Shown here one piece after another: positions 51,646-59,702 of a stretch of DNA of 64,000 bases. The notes beneath the pieces are model-generated. The model ran no database searches, was not told the DNA's origin, and saw nothing but the letters and a program-made list of their open reading frames with translations. A program made the translations under genes and the position numbers. The stretch is taken from assembly GCF_024343575.1 (NCBI RefSeq), contig NZ_RJUA01000112.1:124001-188000 (forward strand), written 5' to 3'. The first letter of the stretch is position 1. Each line of letters opens with the position of its first letter. This stretch comes from Lacihabitans sp. LS3-19 (GTDB taxonomy: Bacteria > Bacteroidota > Bacteroidia > Cytophagales > Spirosomataceae).

Positions 51646-53292
51646 ATGAAAACCTTAAAGTTTTATTTGTTCTTAATCCTTTTTTCGGGAAGTTTATTCG
51701 CCCAAGAAATACCTTCTGATGTTCTCAAATTATCAGAAAACATAGATACAAACCGAATAAAAGCACACGTAACTTATTTGGCGAGCGATGCACTCTTAGG
51801 TAGAAAACCAGGAAAGCCCGGCTACCAAATGGCCGTGGATTATGTGGTGAAAGAATACAAAAGCATGGGGATTTTACCAGCAGGAGAAAACCGCGAATAT
51901 ACTCAAAAAGTAGTTTTAAGAAATTCCAAATTGATAAAAGAAAATACCAGTCTTAGTTTTGTTGAAGCTGATGGCAGTAAAAAGGCCTTGGTACTAGGCG
52001 AAGATTATTTAATAGCCCCAAATCCTGAAAATCCTTCAGTTATTTTTAAGTCACCTTTGGTTTTTGTTGGTTCAGGTATCGATGCTCCCGAATTGGGTTT
52101 TAATGACTACAAAGGCATAGATGTAAAAGGCAAAATATGCGTGGTTTTGCAAAAATCCCCTGACAATGTACCAGCAAACGTAAAATTACACCTTAGATAT
52201 CCAAGCACTTATCAAGACTATGCCATGAAACATGGAGCGATTGGCGTTTTGCTATGTAATTATGAAAACAACACAGCTAGATTTAAAGTAGGGGCAAACC
52301 TTTCAATACAAGGAGGAAACAATGTATCTATAAAACCAAATGGCAAAATAGTGCCTTCGGCCTCGCTTCAAGGAGGCAAAATACAGGTAGCTGGCAATAT
52401 AACTGTTGATGTTTTGAAAGACCTTATGATAGCCAATAACTTAAATTTGGAGGAAATCTGGAAAAGCCTTGAAAAAGGAAGTTTTGTAAGCCAAAATCTA
52501 AAAACAATGGCTGTTGGAGCTTATGAGTCTACATATAAAGATATTGAAAGTTATAACGTAATCGGTAAAATTGAAGGTTCAGACAAAAAATTAAAAAAAG
52601 AATACGTCATTCATTCTGCACATCTTGACCACTTAGGTGTAGGAAAACCAATAGATGGAGACTCAATATATAATGGTGCTCACGACAATGCCTCTGGCGT
52701 GGCAGCGGCACTTGAAATTGCCAGAACGTACAGCCAATTGCCCGTAAAACCAAAAAGAAGTATGTTGTTTTTAATGTGCACAGCTGAAGAAATGGGCCTT
52801 TTGGGTTCAGCTTATTTTGCAAATAATCCTACTGTTCATAAAAAGGATATTGTAGTGGATGTAAACACAGATATGCCAACATTTTTGGCACAGTTAGAAT
52901 CAATTGCACCTCTTGGAGCCGAGCATAGCACTTTAATGAATATTGCCGAAAAAGCAGCAAAAACTTTAAACCTAAGTGTTGAATCCGACCCAGAACCTAC
53001 AGAAGGCCGATTTGTGAGAAGCGACCAATATAGTTTTGTAAAGGCTGGGATTCCGGCTTTGCACGTAAAGTTTGGACATATAAACTCCAACAAAAACTTG
53101 GCTGAAGATGTGAAAAAATGGCGAGCAACACATTACCACAAACCTTCAGACCAAATCGAAAATGGGTTTGTGTGGTCAGCTAGCAGAAAATATGCTCAGG
53201 TGAATTTCCTCATCAGTTACATGGCTGCTCAAGACAAAAACCGTGTGGCTTGGAAAAAAGACGATTTCTTTTATTTGAGATTGAAGAAGTGA
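51646..53292 (+). CDS. Secreted zinc aminopeptidase, family M28
   Basis: This 548-residue enzyme has a signal peptide (MKTLKFYLFLILFSGSLFAQ). A PA-type insert occupies about 110-290. The M28 core carries H326 and D328 (SAHLDHLG), D347 (GAHDNASG), E381 and E382 (CTAEEMG), D409 (NTDMP) and H498 (THYHKPSD), the full co-catalytic zinc set. It removes amino-terminal residues from peptides outside the cell. It follows the DUF5916 gene by 17 bases, and the pair is probably co-transcribed. Repeats begin just after its stop. Confidence 0.93.
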   Translation: MKTLKFYLFLILFSGSLFAQEIPSDVLKLSENIDTNRIKAHVTYLASDALLGRKPGKPGYQMAVDYVVKEYKSMGILPAGENREYTQKVVLRNSKLIKENTSLSFVEADGSKKALVLGEDYLIAPNPENPSVIFKSPLVFVGSGIDAPELGFNDYKGIDVKGKICVVLQKSPDNVPANVKLHLRYPSTYQDYAMKHGAIGVLLCNYENNTARFKVGANLSIQGGNNVSIKPNGKIVPSASLQGGKIQVAGNITVDVLKDLMIANNLNLEEIWKSLEKGSFVSQNLKTMAVGAYESTYKDIESYNVIGKIEGSDKKLKKEYVIHSAHLDHLGVGKPIDGDSIYNGAHDNASGVAAALEIARTYSQLPVKPKRSMLFLMCTAEEMGLLGSAYFANNPTVHKKDIVVDVNTDMPTFLAQLESIAPLGAEHSTLMNIAEKAAKTLNLSVESDPEPTEGRFVRSDQYSFVKAGIPALHVKFGHINSNKNLAEDVKKWRATHYHKPSDQIENGFVWSASRKYAQVNFLISYMAAQDKNRVAWKKDDFFYLRLKK

Positions 53293-53311
53293 GTTTGGCT
53301 GTGTTGAAATA

Positions 53312-53348
53312 GAACACTGATGACACTGATAAGACAGATATTCACTGA
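53312..53348 (+). repeat. 37-bp interspersed repeat after the M28 peptidase gene
   Basis: GAACACTGATGACACTGAT and the bases that follow match the repeat at 46908-46944 on the other strand. Each copy lies 10 to 20 bases after a stop codon and reads in the gene's direction. Confidence 0.7.
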
Positions 53349-53495
53349 TTAATAAATATACATTGGTTTCCATATTTTTAAAAACGGGAATTATTAAAGA
53401 ATAATCCGCCGTAATGAGGTCGTATTGTGCTTAAAATCATTTTGATTCATATATTTCGACAGCTCAGGGTCGTTCTTTTATCTTCTAATTTAATC

Positions 53496-53808
53496 TGACC
53501 CCGACGGGGTCATTTTTCCCTTTTTCTGAATATTCTTTGCTAATATAATCTGACCCCGATGGGGTCATTTTTCCCTTTTTCTGAATTTTCCTTGCTAATA
53601 TACTTTGACCCCGATTGGGTCATTTTCCCCTTTTTTAATGTCCATTTCTTAAAAAAATTTGACCCCGCTGAAGTCATTTTAAAGGACACCACAATCACTT
53701 AAACATTATTTTAATACTGGCAAGGCTACATTCTTAATTTTGACCTCTGAGAGGTCAGATTATGTTAACCAAAGAAAAAATATCTGCTTTTTGACCTCAG
53801 AGAGGTCA
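53496..53808. repeat. Cluster of six 17-bp palindromes, four direct and two inverted
   Basis: Palindromes TGACCCCGACGGGGTCA (53496-53512), TGACCCCGATGGGGTCA (53551-53567), TGACCCCGATTGGGTCA (53606-53622) and the decayed TGACCCCGCTGAAGTCA (53660-53676) repeat with period 55, 55 and 54. The DNA between the first three is nearly identical. Two related palindromes, TGACCTCTGAGAGGTCA (53741-53757) and TGACCTCAGAGAGGTCA (53792-53808), are followed by GATTATG. Read on the other strand, they are preceded by the same ATAATC flank as the first group, so they are inverted copies. This fills most of the 599-base gap between the M28 and GH13 genes; no gene was found there. Confidence 0.85.
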
Positions 53809-53891
53809 GATTATGTCAACAGATATCTTCAAAAAAAGAAAATGATTGCAGAGTTGTTTAATTATTAAGTGTTGGTTTAATGTTGCTAATC

Positions 53892-55379
53892 CTAGTTTAA
53901 AACTAGAATTCCAAAAGCACCCAACTTCACTTTTTGCCCATCTAATTTTGAATCATTATTAGAGAAAATAACACCTCCAACCTTTTCCTTCACCAAAACC
54001 TCCACATTTTCATTCGTAATATTCTGAATTACAAGTACATTGCCGTCTTGATGCGGACGAATAAAAGAAACAATTTTCTTGTTAGAAATGCCAGATTTTT
54101 GAAGGTTTGGTGGACTTATTTGGGCCAGAGCTGGAATGGATTTCCTCAATGCTATCAATTTTTTATAATGATTAAAAAGCGAGTTTTCGTCTTCTCTTTG
54201 TTGTCTTAAAGGCGTAGTTTTGGAGTCGGAATTGAAATGTGGTTTTCGCCAGTTTGTTCGCTCTTTGTCCTCATGTCTTTTGTCCCATTGAAACGCTTCC
54301 CTTATGTTTTCGTCGGGTTTTGTTCCTTTCATGCCCAACTCTTCCCCATAATATATAAAAGGATTACCAGGAAATGTAAAAAGTAGATTTGCAGCCATTT
54401 TGAGTTTCTGCAAATCGCCCTCGGCTATACTTCCAATACGGTTTTGGTCGTGGTTAGTGAGCATGGTAGCATCTATAAAGTTGGGATTTTCTTTCGAAAA
54501 AAGCTTATAGTTATTTATCAATTTAGAAACAATATCTACGGAATCCTTTCCTGATTTCACAATATCTTGAATTGCAAAACTCAAATCAAAATCAAAGTTG
54601 GCTTTCAAACCTCTAAAAAAAGGTGCGACTTTTTCGGCGGACGTCCACACTTCTCCCACTATGTAGACATCGGATTTGATTGCTTCCATTTTTTGGCGAA
54701 ACTCTAGCCAAAAATCATGACATTTGTTGGCTTCCCAATCGGGATAAATATGCTTGGCAGCATCCATTCTGAAGCCATCGATGCCTTTTTCTAACCAAAA
54801 ACGGCCAATTTTATATATTTCCTCCCTGACTTTGGGGTTGTCCATATTTAAATCTGGCATACCACTCCAAAACATCCCGTAGTATTTTTCCTCTTCTCCT
54901 TTTGCTGCCCAATGCCATGGCTGAGTCTCAGTGCTATCGGCTGTTTTTTCTCTTTCAGCTATTCCTTTGGCCTTGATTTGGGCGGGAGTTAACCAATTAT
55001 AATAGTTTCTATACGGGTTTTCCTTGCCTTTTTTAGCCTCTTTAAACCAATGATGTTCGCTGCTGGTGTGGTTTATTACAAAGTCAAAAAGCACTTGAAT
55101 GTTTCGCTTATGTGCCTCCGCTATTAGTCGCTCCAAATCCTCCATAGTGCCATACTCAGGATCAACGCATTTATAATCAACCACATCGTATTTGTGATAA
55201 GAGCTTGATTTACAAAAAGGTGTAAGCCAAATACCTTCCACACCGAGGTCTTGCAGGTAATCTAGTTTGGAAGTTATTCCATTTATATCTCCCTTGCCAT
55301 CTCTATTAGAATCACAAAAAGAGCGAACAAAAATTTCGTAAAAAACAGCAGGTATTTTTGCTTTATTAATATTATCCAA
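53892..55379 (-). CDS. Alpha-amylase family enzyme (GH13), cytoplasmic
   Basis: This 495-residue enzyme cleaves alpha-glucosidic bonds. The four GH13 blocks are intact: DFVINHTS, GFRMDAAKH (nucleophile D206), VGEVW (acid/base E243) and LTNHDQNR (H310, D311). The C-terminal beta domain is short. No signal peptide is seen, so it acts inside the cell, for example as an oligo-1,6-glucosidase or maltodextrin enzyme. The start codon appears to be TTG at 55379: no in-frame ATG occurs nearby and a stop lies just upstream. An unusual start is thus likely. Confidence 0.9.
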   Translation of the reverse strand: MDNINKAKIPAVFYEIFVRSFCDSNRDGKGDINGITSKLDYLQDLGVEGIWLTPFCKSSSYHKYDVVDYKCVDPEYGTMEDLERLIAEAHKRNIQVLFDFVINHTSSEHHWFKEAKKGKENPYRNYYNWLTPAQIKAKGIAEREKTADSTETQPWHWAAKGEEEKYYGMFWSGMPDLNMDNPKVREEIYKIGRFWLEKGIDGFRMDAAKHIYPDWEANKCHDFWLEFRQKMEAIKSDVYIVGEVWTSAEKVAPFFRGLKANFDFDLSFAIQDIVKSGKDSVDIVSKLINNYKLFSKENPNFIDATMLTNHDQNRIGSIAEGDLQKLKMAANLLFTFPGNPFIYYGEELGMKGTKPDENIREAFQWDKRHEDKERTNWRKPHFNSDSKTTPLRQQREDENSLFNHYKKLIALRKSIPALAQISPPNLQKSGISNKKIVSFIRPHQDGNVLVIQNITNENVEVLVKEKVGGVIFSNNDSKLDGQKVKLGAFGILVLN

Positions 55380-55487
55380 AAAGTAGAAATGTTTAAGTTT
55401 TATATCATAGGTGCCGTAAAATTACCATTTATTTAAATAGCCTAGGTTATATTTTTCAGAAAGAAGAAAATCACCAAAATTCAAAAA

Positions 55488-55516
55488 AAAAAGCTGGCTC
55501 AGAAAGCCAGCTTTTT
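55488..55516 (-). terminator. Terminator for the rhodanese operon
   Basis: AAAAAGCTGGCT at 55488-55499 pairs with AGCCAGCTTTTT at 55505-55516 around a CAGAA loop. On the minus strand it runs into Ts and lies just after the operon's last gene. Confidence 0.85.
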
Positions 55517-55538
55517 AAACATCTATTAAACTCTAAAA

Positions 55539-55763
55539 CTATTTCTTTTTTATAAAAAACACATTGACAGCCGTATATATCAACCACAACCAAGGTGCAC
55601 CATGCATAAGCAGGTCACCCCAATCCATCAAAGCCATGCCATTTGCTCCTCCCATCACCCATTTTATTTTACCCCAAACGTGTGGCTCTGGAAAAAACGG
55701 TGCCAAGCCAAGTGTTAATGAGGCCATCAAAGGGGTTAGCAGCGATTTATATTTTTCTTCCAT
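55539..55763 (-). CDS. Small two-helix membrane protein
   Basis: This 74-residue protein has two hydrophobic segments (about 9-24 and 52-71) separated by a Trp/Gly-rich loop (KIKWVMGGANGMALMDWGD). No family was recognised. Its first base overlaps the last base of the rhodanese gene. Similar small proteins are found next to rhodanese genes in Bacteroidota, which suggests a shared sulfur-related task. It is the final gene before the terminator. Confidence 0.75.
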   Translation of the reverse strand: MEEKYKSLLTPLMASLTLGLAPFFPEPHVWGKIKWVMGGANGMALMDWGDLLMHGAPWLWLIYTAVNVFFIKKK

Positions 55764-56152
55764 TATTTCATGCCTTTTTGAGCTAAACCACTATATCCAG
55801 CTCCAGTTAGATTATAAACTTGTTTAAAACCAGCCTGTTGCAACATACTTGAAGCTCTTGCACTTCTTCCGCCAACTGCACAATACACAAACACAGGCTT
55901 GTTTTTGTCTAATTTAGAAGCTTGTTGAATAAAATTTGGGTCAGCTATACTAATCAGATTAGAGGAGCCAATTTTACCTTGTGCCCATTCGCCAGGGGTC
56001 CTCACATCAATTAACTGAGCTTTTGGAGTGGAATTAATTTTTGAAACAAATCCATCCAAATTAAGATTATTTACCTGCGAATTGGCATCAGAACAACTAA
56101 TAATTGCCAAACCGAAAAACAATCCAAAAACTACTTGCTTTAATTTATTCAT
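55763..56152 (-). CDS. Rhodanese-like lipoprotein
   Basis: This 129-residue protein has a lipoprotein signal (LAIISC, Cys 20) and one rhodanese domain. The active-site loop is YCAVGGRSAR, with the persulfide-bearing Cys at 91, and the upstream motif LIDVRTPGEWAQGKI is a classic rhodanese element. It should carry or transfer sulfane sulfur at the periplasmic face. Its ends overlap both neighbours by one to four bases, so it is in a tightly coupled operon. Confidence 0.92.
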   Translation of the reverse strand: MNKLKQVVFGLFFGLAIISCSDANSQVNNLNLDGFVSKINSTPKAQLIDVRTPGEWAQGKIGSSNLISIADPNFIQQASKLDKNKPVFVYCAVGGRSARASSMLQQAGFKQVYNLTGAGYSGLAQKGMK

Positions 56153-56340
56153 CTTTTTTTTATTAAATTATGTACCAAATCGAAAATCAAATATCCCATT
56201 ACTGCACCATATATAGTGGAATTAACTGGTTTTGAGGTAATCATGCATGTGCCTGAGCTACAGCCCACTTCCTGCCAATATAAATACCCCGCCACGCTGC
56301 CAAAAATTACACCCAAAACTGGTACTAAATACTTTTGCAT
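56149..56340 (-). CDS. DUF6132-type small membrane protein
   Basis: This 63-residue protein has two transmembrane segments and a short loop with two Cys in GCSSGTCMIT (C27, C32). The pattern VFGSVAGYLYW, CSSGTC and SKPVNSTIYGAVMGYL fits DUF6132. Its stop overlaps the rhodanese start by 4 bases and its ATG touches the next gene. A pair of Cys next to a rhodanese is consistent with sulfur transfer, though this is inference. Confidence 0.82.
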   Translation of the reverse strand: MQKYLVPVLGVIFGSVAGYLYWQEVGCSSGTCMITSKPVNSTIYGAVMGYLIFDLVHNLIKKR

Positions 56341-56567
56341 TATTTTTCAGATTTGATTTCTTCAAACTCAATGTTTTCAGTATCTGTTTGCGTAATGTTT
56401 TTGTTAGGAACGTTTGCACATGCCGCACAGCCTGTATTTGTAATTGCCTGAAAAATAAACAAACCTCCAATGACCGCAAACATATAGTTTTTGTCGGAAA
56501 AACTATTGAAAACGATATATGTTCCCATAATCAACCTCAACCACCTCATAAACGTCCAACCATTCAT
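56340..56567 (-). CDS. DUF2892-like small membrane protein
   Basis: This 75-residue protein has two hydrophobic segments (LRLIMGTYIVFNSFS and FAVIGGLFIFQAITN), followed by TGCAACANVP, a CxxC pair in a short loop, and an acidic tail. It resembles the DUF2892 family (YgaP transmembrane part). YgaP joins such helices to a rhodanese domain in one chain; here they are separate genes in one operon. The ATG at 56567 is preferred because an AAGGAGA site lies 5 bases before it. Confidence 0.8.
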   Translation of the reverse strand: MNGWTFMRWLRLIMGTYIVFNSFSDKNYMFAVIGGLFIFQAITNTGCAACANVPNKNITQTDTENIEFEEIKSEK

Positions 56568-56572
56568 TATTG

Positions 56573-56579
56573 TCTCCTT
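56573..56579 (-). promoter_or_regulatory. Strong Shine-Dalgarno site deciding the operon's first start
   Basis: AAGGAGA on the minus strand is spaced 5 bases before the ATG at 56567. It is unusually strong for this AT-rich genome and favours this ATG over the one at 56582. Confidence 0.65.
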
Positions 56580-56610
56580 CATCTTTAGAAAGTATTATAA
56601 AATTGATATC

Positions 56611-56618
56611 CAAATATA
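56611..56618 (-). promoter_or_regulatory. -7 promoter box (TATATTTG) for the rhodanese operon
   Basis: TATATTTG on the minus strand fits TAnnTTTG, about 43 bases upstream of the first gene's ATG. Confidence 0.5.
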
Positions 56619-56754
56619 TGAACATATAATCATATAATCAATTTCGAAGCTCAAAAAGTTCAATTCTCTAGAAATATTTTAGGTATTCCAACCAAATTCT
56701 TTCGAATGGAGTCTATTTTGTTGTAAAGGGTTTAAGGGTAATAATTGTTTTGAA

Positions 56755-56776
56755 GGCGGGCTTTGATGAGTCCGCC
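56755..56776 (+). promoter_or_regulatory. 5' leader hairpin of the serpin operon
   Basis: GGCGGGCT at 56755-56762 pairs with AGTCCGCC at 56769-56776 (one G-T wobble) around TTGATG. It lies 18 bases before the first ATG of the operon at 56795, in the likely leader. It might influence translation or be a short repeat. Confidence 0.4.
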
Positions 56777-56794
56777 ATTCAATTTAAAATCAAA

Positions 56795-57238
56795 ATGAAA
56801 TATTTAATAATCATACTTTTCGCAGTTTCTACCATTTCATGCAAAAAAGATGCTGATATGGCACCCAATGGGGCTACACCAAGTTTTACCTACCAAAGTC
56901 CCTTGTTTAGCAAATGGATTTTGAATAGCAATGAAAGTAAAGCCAAGATAAATTATGAAATAGTTTTGGATTTGAAAAACGAAAAAAACGAAAAGGGAAA
57001 TTTTATTCTGAATGGTAAAAGTTCCATAAATTTTTATTCGGCTGAATTTGTGGTGAATGATAAAAAAATTACGATTTCTAATATCCTATCTACCGAAATA
57101 GCAGGCGACTCAAAGGCCACAAGTTTTGAAAACGATTATATAAAAAGGCTCTCCGAAGTCGAATCCTTTAGCATTGACCAAGGAATGCTCACACTAAATG
57201 GAAAAAATCAAAAAATGATATTCAAAGTCTCTAATTAA
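56795..57238 (+). CDS. META-domain (HslJ-like) lipoprotein
   Basis: This 147-residue protein has a lipoprotein signal (VSTISC, Cys 16) and matches the META/HslJ domain: SKWILNSNESK at the start, GKSSINFYSAEFVV in the middle and FENDYIKRLSEVESFSIDQGMLTLNG at the end. The family is a beta-rich periplasmic or surface domain; a heat-shock link is known for HslJ. It is the first gene of a four-gene operon; the serpin gene begins 2 bases after its stop. The 15-codon upstream extension to 56750 would cover the leader hairpin, so the ATG at 56795 is chosen. Confidence 0.82.
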   Translation: MKYLIIILFAVSTISCKKDADMAPNGATPSFTYQSPLFSKWILNSNESKAKINYEIVLDLKNEKNEKGNFILNGKSSINFYSAEFVVNDKKITISNILSTEIAGDSKATSFENDYIKRLSEVESFSIDQGMLTLNGKNQKMIFKVSN

Positions 57239-57240
57239 TT

Positions 57241-58443
57241 ATGAAAAAGCTAATATTAAGTTTCACTTTAGTATTTATAACATTGACAATGAGCAACTGT
57301 GACAAAACGGTTCCAGAAGTACAATCAGTTAATATTTCCTCCAATTTTGCAGCTAAAACCTCCAACTTTGCTTTTGATTTTTGGAAAAAACTCGAAGCAA
57401 ACGAATCGCCAGAAAAAAACTATTTTGTGTCGCCGCTAAGTCTCCACATTGCACTGGGCATGCTTTTAAATGGTGCAGATACAGAAACTAAGACCGAGAT
57501 ACAGAAAGTTTTGGGGTTAGAAAACCAAAGCATGGTAGAAATAAATGCCACATATAAAGAACTTATTGATAACCTACCACTGGTTGACGCCAAAGTTGTA
57601 AATAAAATAGCAAATTCGGTCTGGCAGGAAAAAACCTTCATCAGTGAAAAAGAATTCACGGATAATCTAACCAAAAATTTTAATGCTCGATTATACAGTG
57701 AAGACTTCGCAGACCCAAATACAGTGAATAAAATAAACCAATGGGCAAGTGATAATACCAATGCAAAAATCAAGCAAATATTGGATCAAATCGAGCCGAG
57801 TCAGGTTATGTTTTTGATAAATGCTTTGTATTTTAAAGGCGATTGGACCAAACAATTTAAAAAAGAAAATACACAAAAAGAAGAATTTATTGGCTCAAAA
57901 ACTACAAAAACTGTAGACATGATGAACCAAACAGAGACTTTTGAATATGCCGACTTGGAAAACTACAAAATACTAAAACTTCCGTATGGCAACGAGAAAT
58001 ACAGTATGAGCGTGCTATTGCCCAAAGACCAATCTATAGAAAGTGTCATTAAAAATATAAATACAGATACATGGCAAACTGCTCAAAATGCTCTTAATAA
58101 AACAAAAGTGGTTGTAGGATTGCCGAAATTTGAGATGGAATATTCGAAAAAACTAAATACGATACTCAATCAAATGGGTATGGTGAGAGCTTTTGAAGAC
58201 AATGCGGACCTTTCAAAAATAGCCAAACCAGCGGACAAACTAAAAGTAGGTTTTGTAAAACAAGATACTTTTATATCGGTTGACGAAAAAGGCACCGAGG
58301 CTGCCGCAGTGACTTCTATTGGTATAGAAGTAACATCTGTACCAATTTATCCTGAAGTCATTTGCAACAAACCATTTGCTTTTGTGATTTCTGAAAAAAC
58401 CTCAAATACGATATTATTTATTGGAAAAATATCTAATCTATGA
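57241..58443 (+). CDS. Bacterial serpin (serine protease inhibitor), lipoprotein
   Basis: This 400-residue protein starts with a lipoprotein-type signal (TLTMSNC, Cys 20), and the whole chain matches the serpin fold, for example NYFVSPLSLHIALGMLLNGAD. The reactive-centre hinge, EKGTEAAAVT at 349-358, has the small residues needed for an inhibitory loop to insert. Counting from P17 (E349) puts P1 at T365 and P1' at S366, so it should inhibit enzymes cutting after small residues, such as elastase or subtilisin types. It is the second gene of the operon and the next gene overlaps its stop by 4 bases. A membrane-bound serpin could protect the cell from its own or foreign proteases. Confidence 0.92.
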   Translation: MKKLILSFTLVFITLTMSNCDKTVPEVQSVNISSNFAAKTSNFAFDFWKKLEANESPEKNYFVSPLSLHIALGMLLNGADTETKTEIQKVLGLENQSMVEINATYKELIDNLPLVDAKVVNKIANSVWQEKTFISEKEFTDNLTKNFNARLYSEDFADPNTVNKINQWASDNTNAKIKQILDQIEPSQVMFLINALYFKGDWTKQFKKENTQKEEFIGSKTTKTVDMMNQTETFEYADLENYKILKLPYGNEKYSMSVLLPKDQSIESVIKNINTDTWQTAQNALNKTKVVVGLPKFEMEYSKKLNTILNQMGMVRAFEDNADLSKIAKPADKLKVGFVKQDTFISVDEKGTEAAAVTSIGIEVTSVPIYPEVICNKPFAFVISEKTSNTILFIGKISNL

Positions 58444-59702
58444 AAAAGCTTTTAATATTATTTTCAACTGTATTTTTAAACTGGAGCTGCACAGATGACT
58501 GCACCCAAACCAGAACTTACAGAACCACAATTCCTATATCGATAGGTCAAGAGCAATTGAAAAACAGCATAACAACCAAAGAGCCACAAGACTTGGTAAA
58601 TCCTTCGAAAATATATGCTTATGAAAACTACTTGATCATTTGTGAAACTAAAAAAGGATTGCACATTATCGATAATTCGAATCCTTCGAGTCCGCTTAAA
58701 CTCTCGTTTCTAAATATTCCCGGTGTAATAGATATGGCTGTAAAAGACAACATTCTATATGTTGATAATTATACAGATTTGGTAGCCTTAGACATTAGCA
58801 ATCCAAAAAGTATAACTGAGGTAGGAAGGCTAAAAAACATGTTTAACAATGGCATGGTTGATGGCATAAGCTGGTATTTTGACCCTTATTCTAAAATTAT
58901 CACTGATTATGAGTTAAAAACAGTAACTGAAACTGTAAAAACCAATTGTGGACAAAATGGAACTGTTTGGCCAGTATTCAGAGGTGGGATGCTTGAAGAC
59001 AGAGCATATAATTCATCTTCAGGCCCAACAGGAACAACAGGAACTAGTGGCAAAGGAGGTTCTATGGCGAGATTTACCATACATGAAGATTACTTATATG
59101 CTGTGACTCAGAGTGATTTAATGGTTTTTAATATTAAAGTTGGTCAAAAACCAGATTCGGTAAATACAGTAAAAATGGGTTGGGGAATCGAAACTATTTT
59201 CCCTTACAAAGACAAACTTTTTGTAGGCTCTAATACTGGTATGTATATTTTTGATAATAGCAATCCTGCCTCACCCGAAAGGTTGTCGATTTTTCAACAT
59301 GCAAGAGCGTGTGACCCAGTGGTGGTAGAAAATGACAAGGCCTATGTTACGCTCAGATCGGGTTGGTGTGGTGCTTCTCCAAATCAAATGGATATCATAG
59401 ATGTAAATAACCTCTCCTCCCCTTTTCTCATAAAATCTTACCAAATGCAAAACCCTCACGGTTTGTCGGTTTTGAATAGCAAACTAACCCTTTGCGAAGG
59501 TGAGTTTGGCCTGAAGACCTATGATGTAAAAGACGCCATGGATATAAAGCTACAACAACATATAAAAGACATCAATGCCTTCGATGTAATACAGCTTGAT
59601 GCTAGCCATTTGCTAATGATTGGCAAAGATGGACTATATCAATACGATAATTCAGACCCTAAAAATTTGAAACTTTTAAGCAAAATCGAAGTAAAAAGAT
59701 GA
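58440..59702 (+). CDS. LVIVD-repeat beta-propeller lipoprotein
   Basis: This 420-residue protein has a lipoprotein signal (NWSC, Cys 17). The body repeats units such as YLIICETKKGLHIIDNSNPSS and DNILYVDNYTDLVALDISNPK, the LVIVD pattern, giving a beta-propeller. No enzyme residue is recognised. It overlaps the serpin stop by 4 bases (ATGA) and the next gene by 4 bases, so translation is coupled. A surface binding or scaffold role is possible. Confidence 0.85.
   Translation: MKKLLILFSTVFLNWSCTDDCTQTRTYRTTIPISIGQEQLKNSITTKEPQDLVNPSKIYAYENYLIICETKKGLHIIDNSNPSSPLKLSFLNIPGVIDMAVKDNILYVDNYTDLVALDISNPKSITEVGRLKNMFNNGMVDGISWYFDPYSKIITDYELKTVTETVKTNCGQNGTVWPVFRGGMLEDRAYNSSSGPTGTTGTSGKGGSMARFTIHEDYLYAVTQSDLMVFNIKVGQKPDSVNTVKMGWGIETIFPYKDKLFVGSNTGMYIFDNSNPASPERLSIFQHARACDPVVVENDKAYVTLRSGWCGASPNQMDIIDVNNLSSPFLIKSYQMQNPHGLSVLNSKLTLCEGEFGLKTYDVKDAMDIKLQQHIKDINAFDVIQLDASHLLMIGKDGLYQYDNSDPKNLKLLSKIEVKR

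Noticed and set aside
53496-53676. Regularly spaced repeats that might be a CRISPR array
   Set aside because: The DNA between repeats is nearly identical from unit to unit, and no cas gene is present, so it is a tandem repeat.
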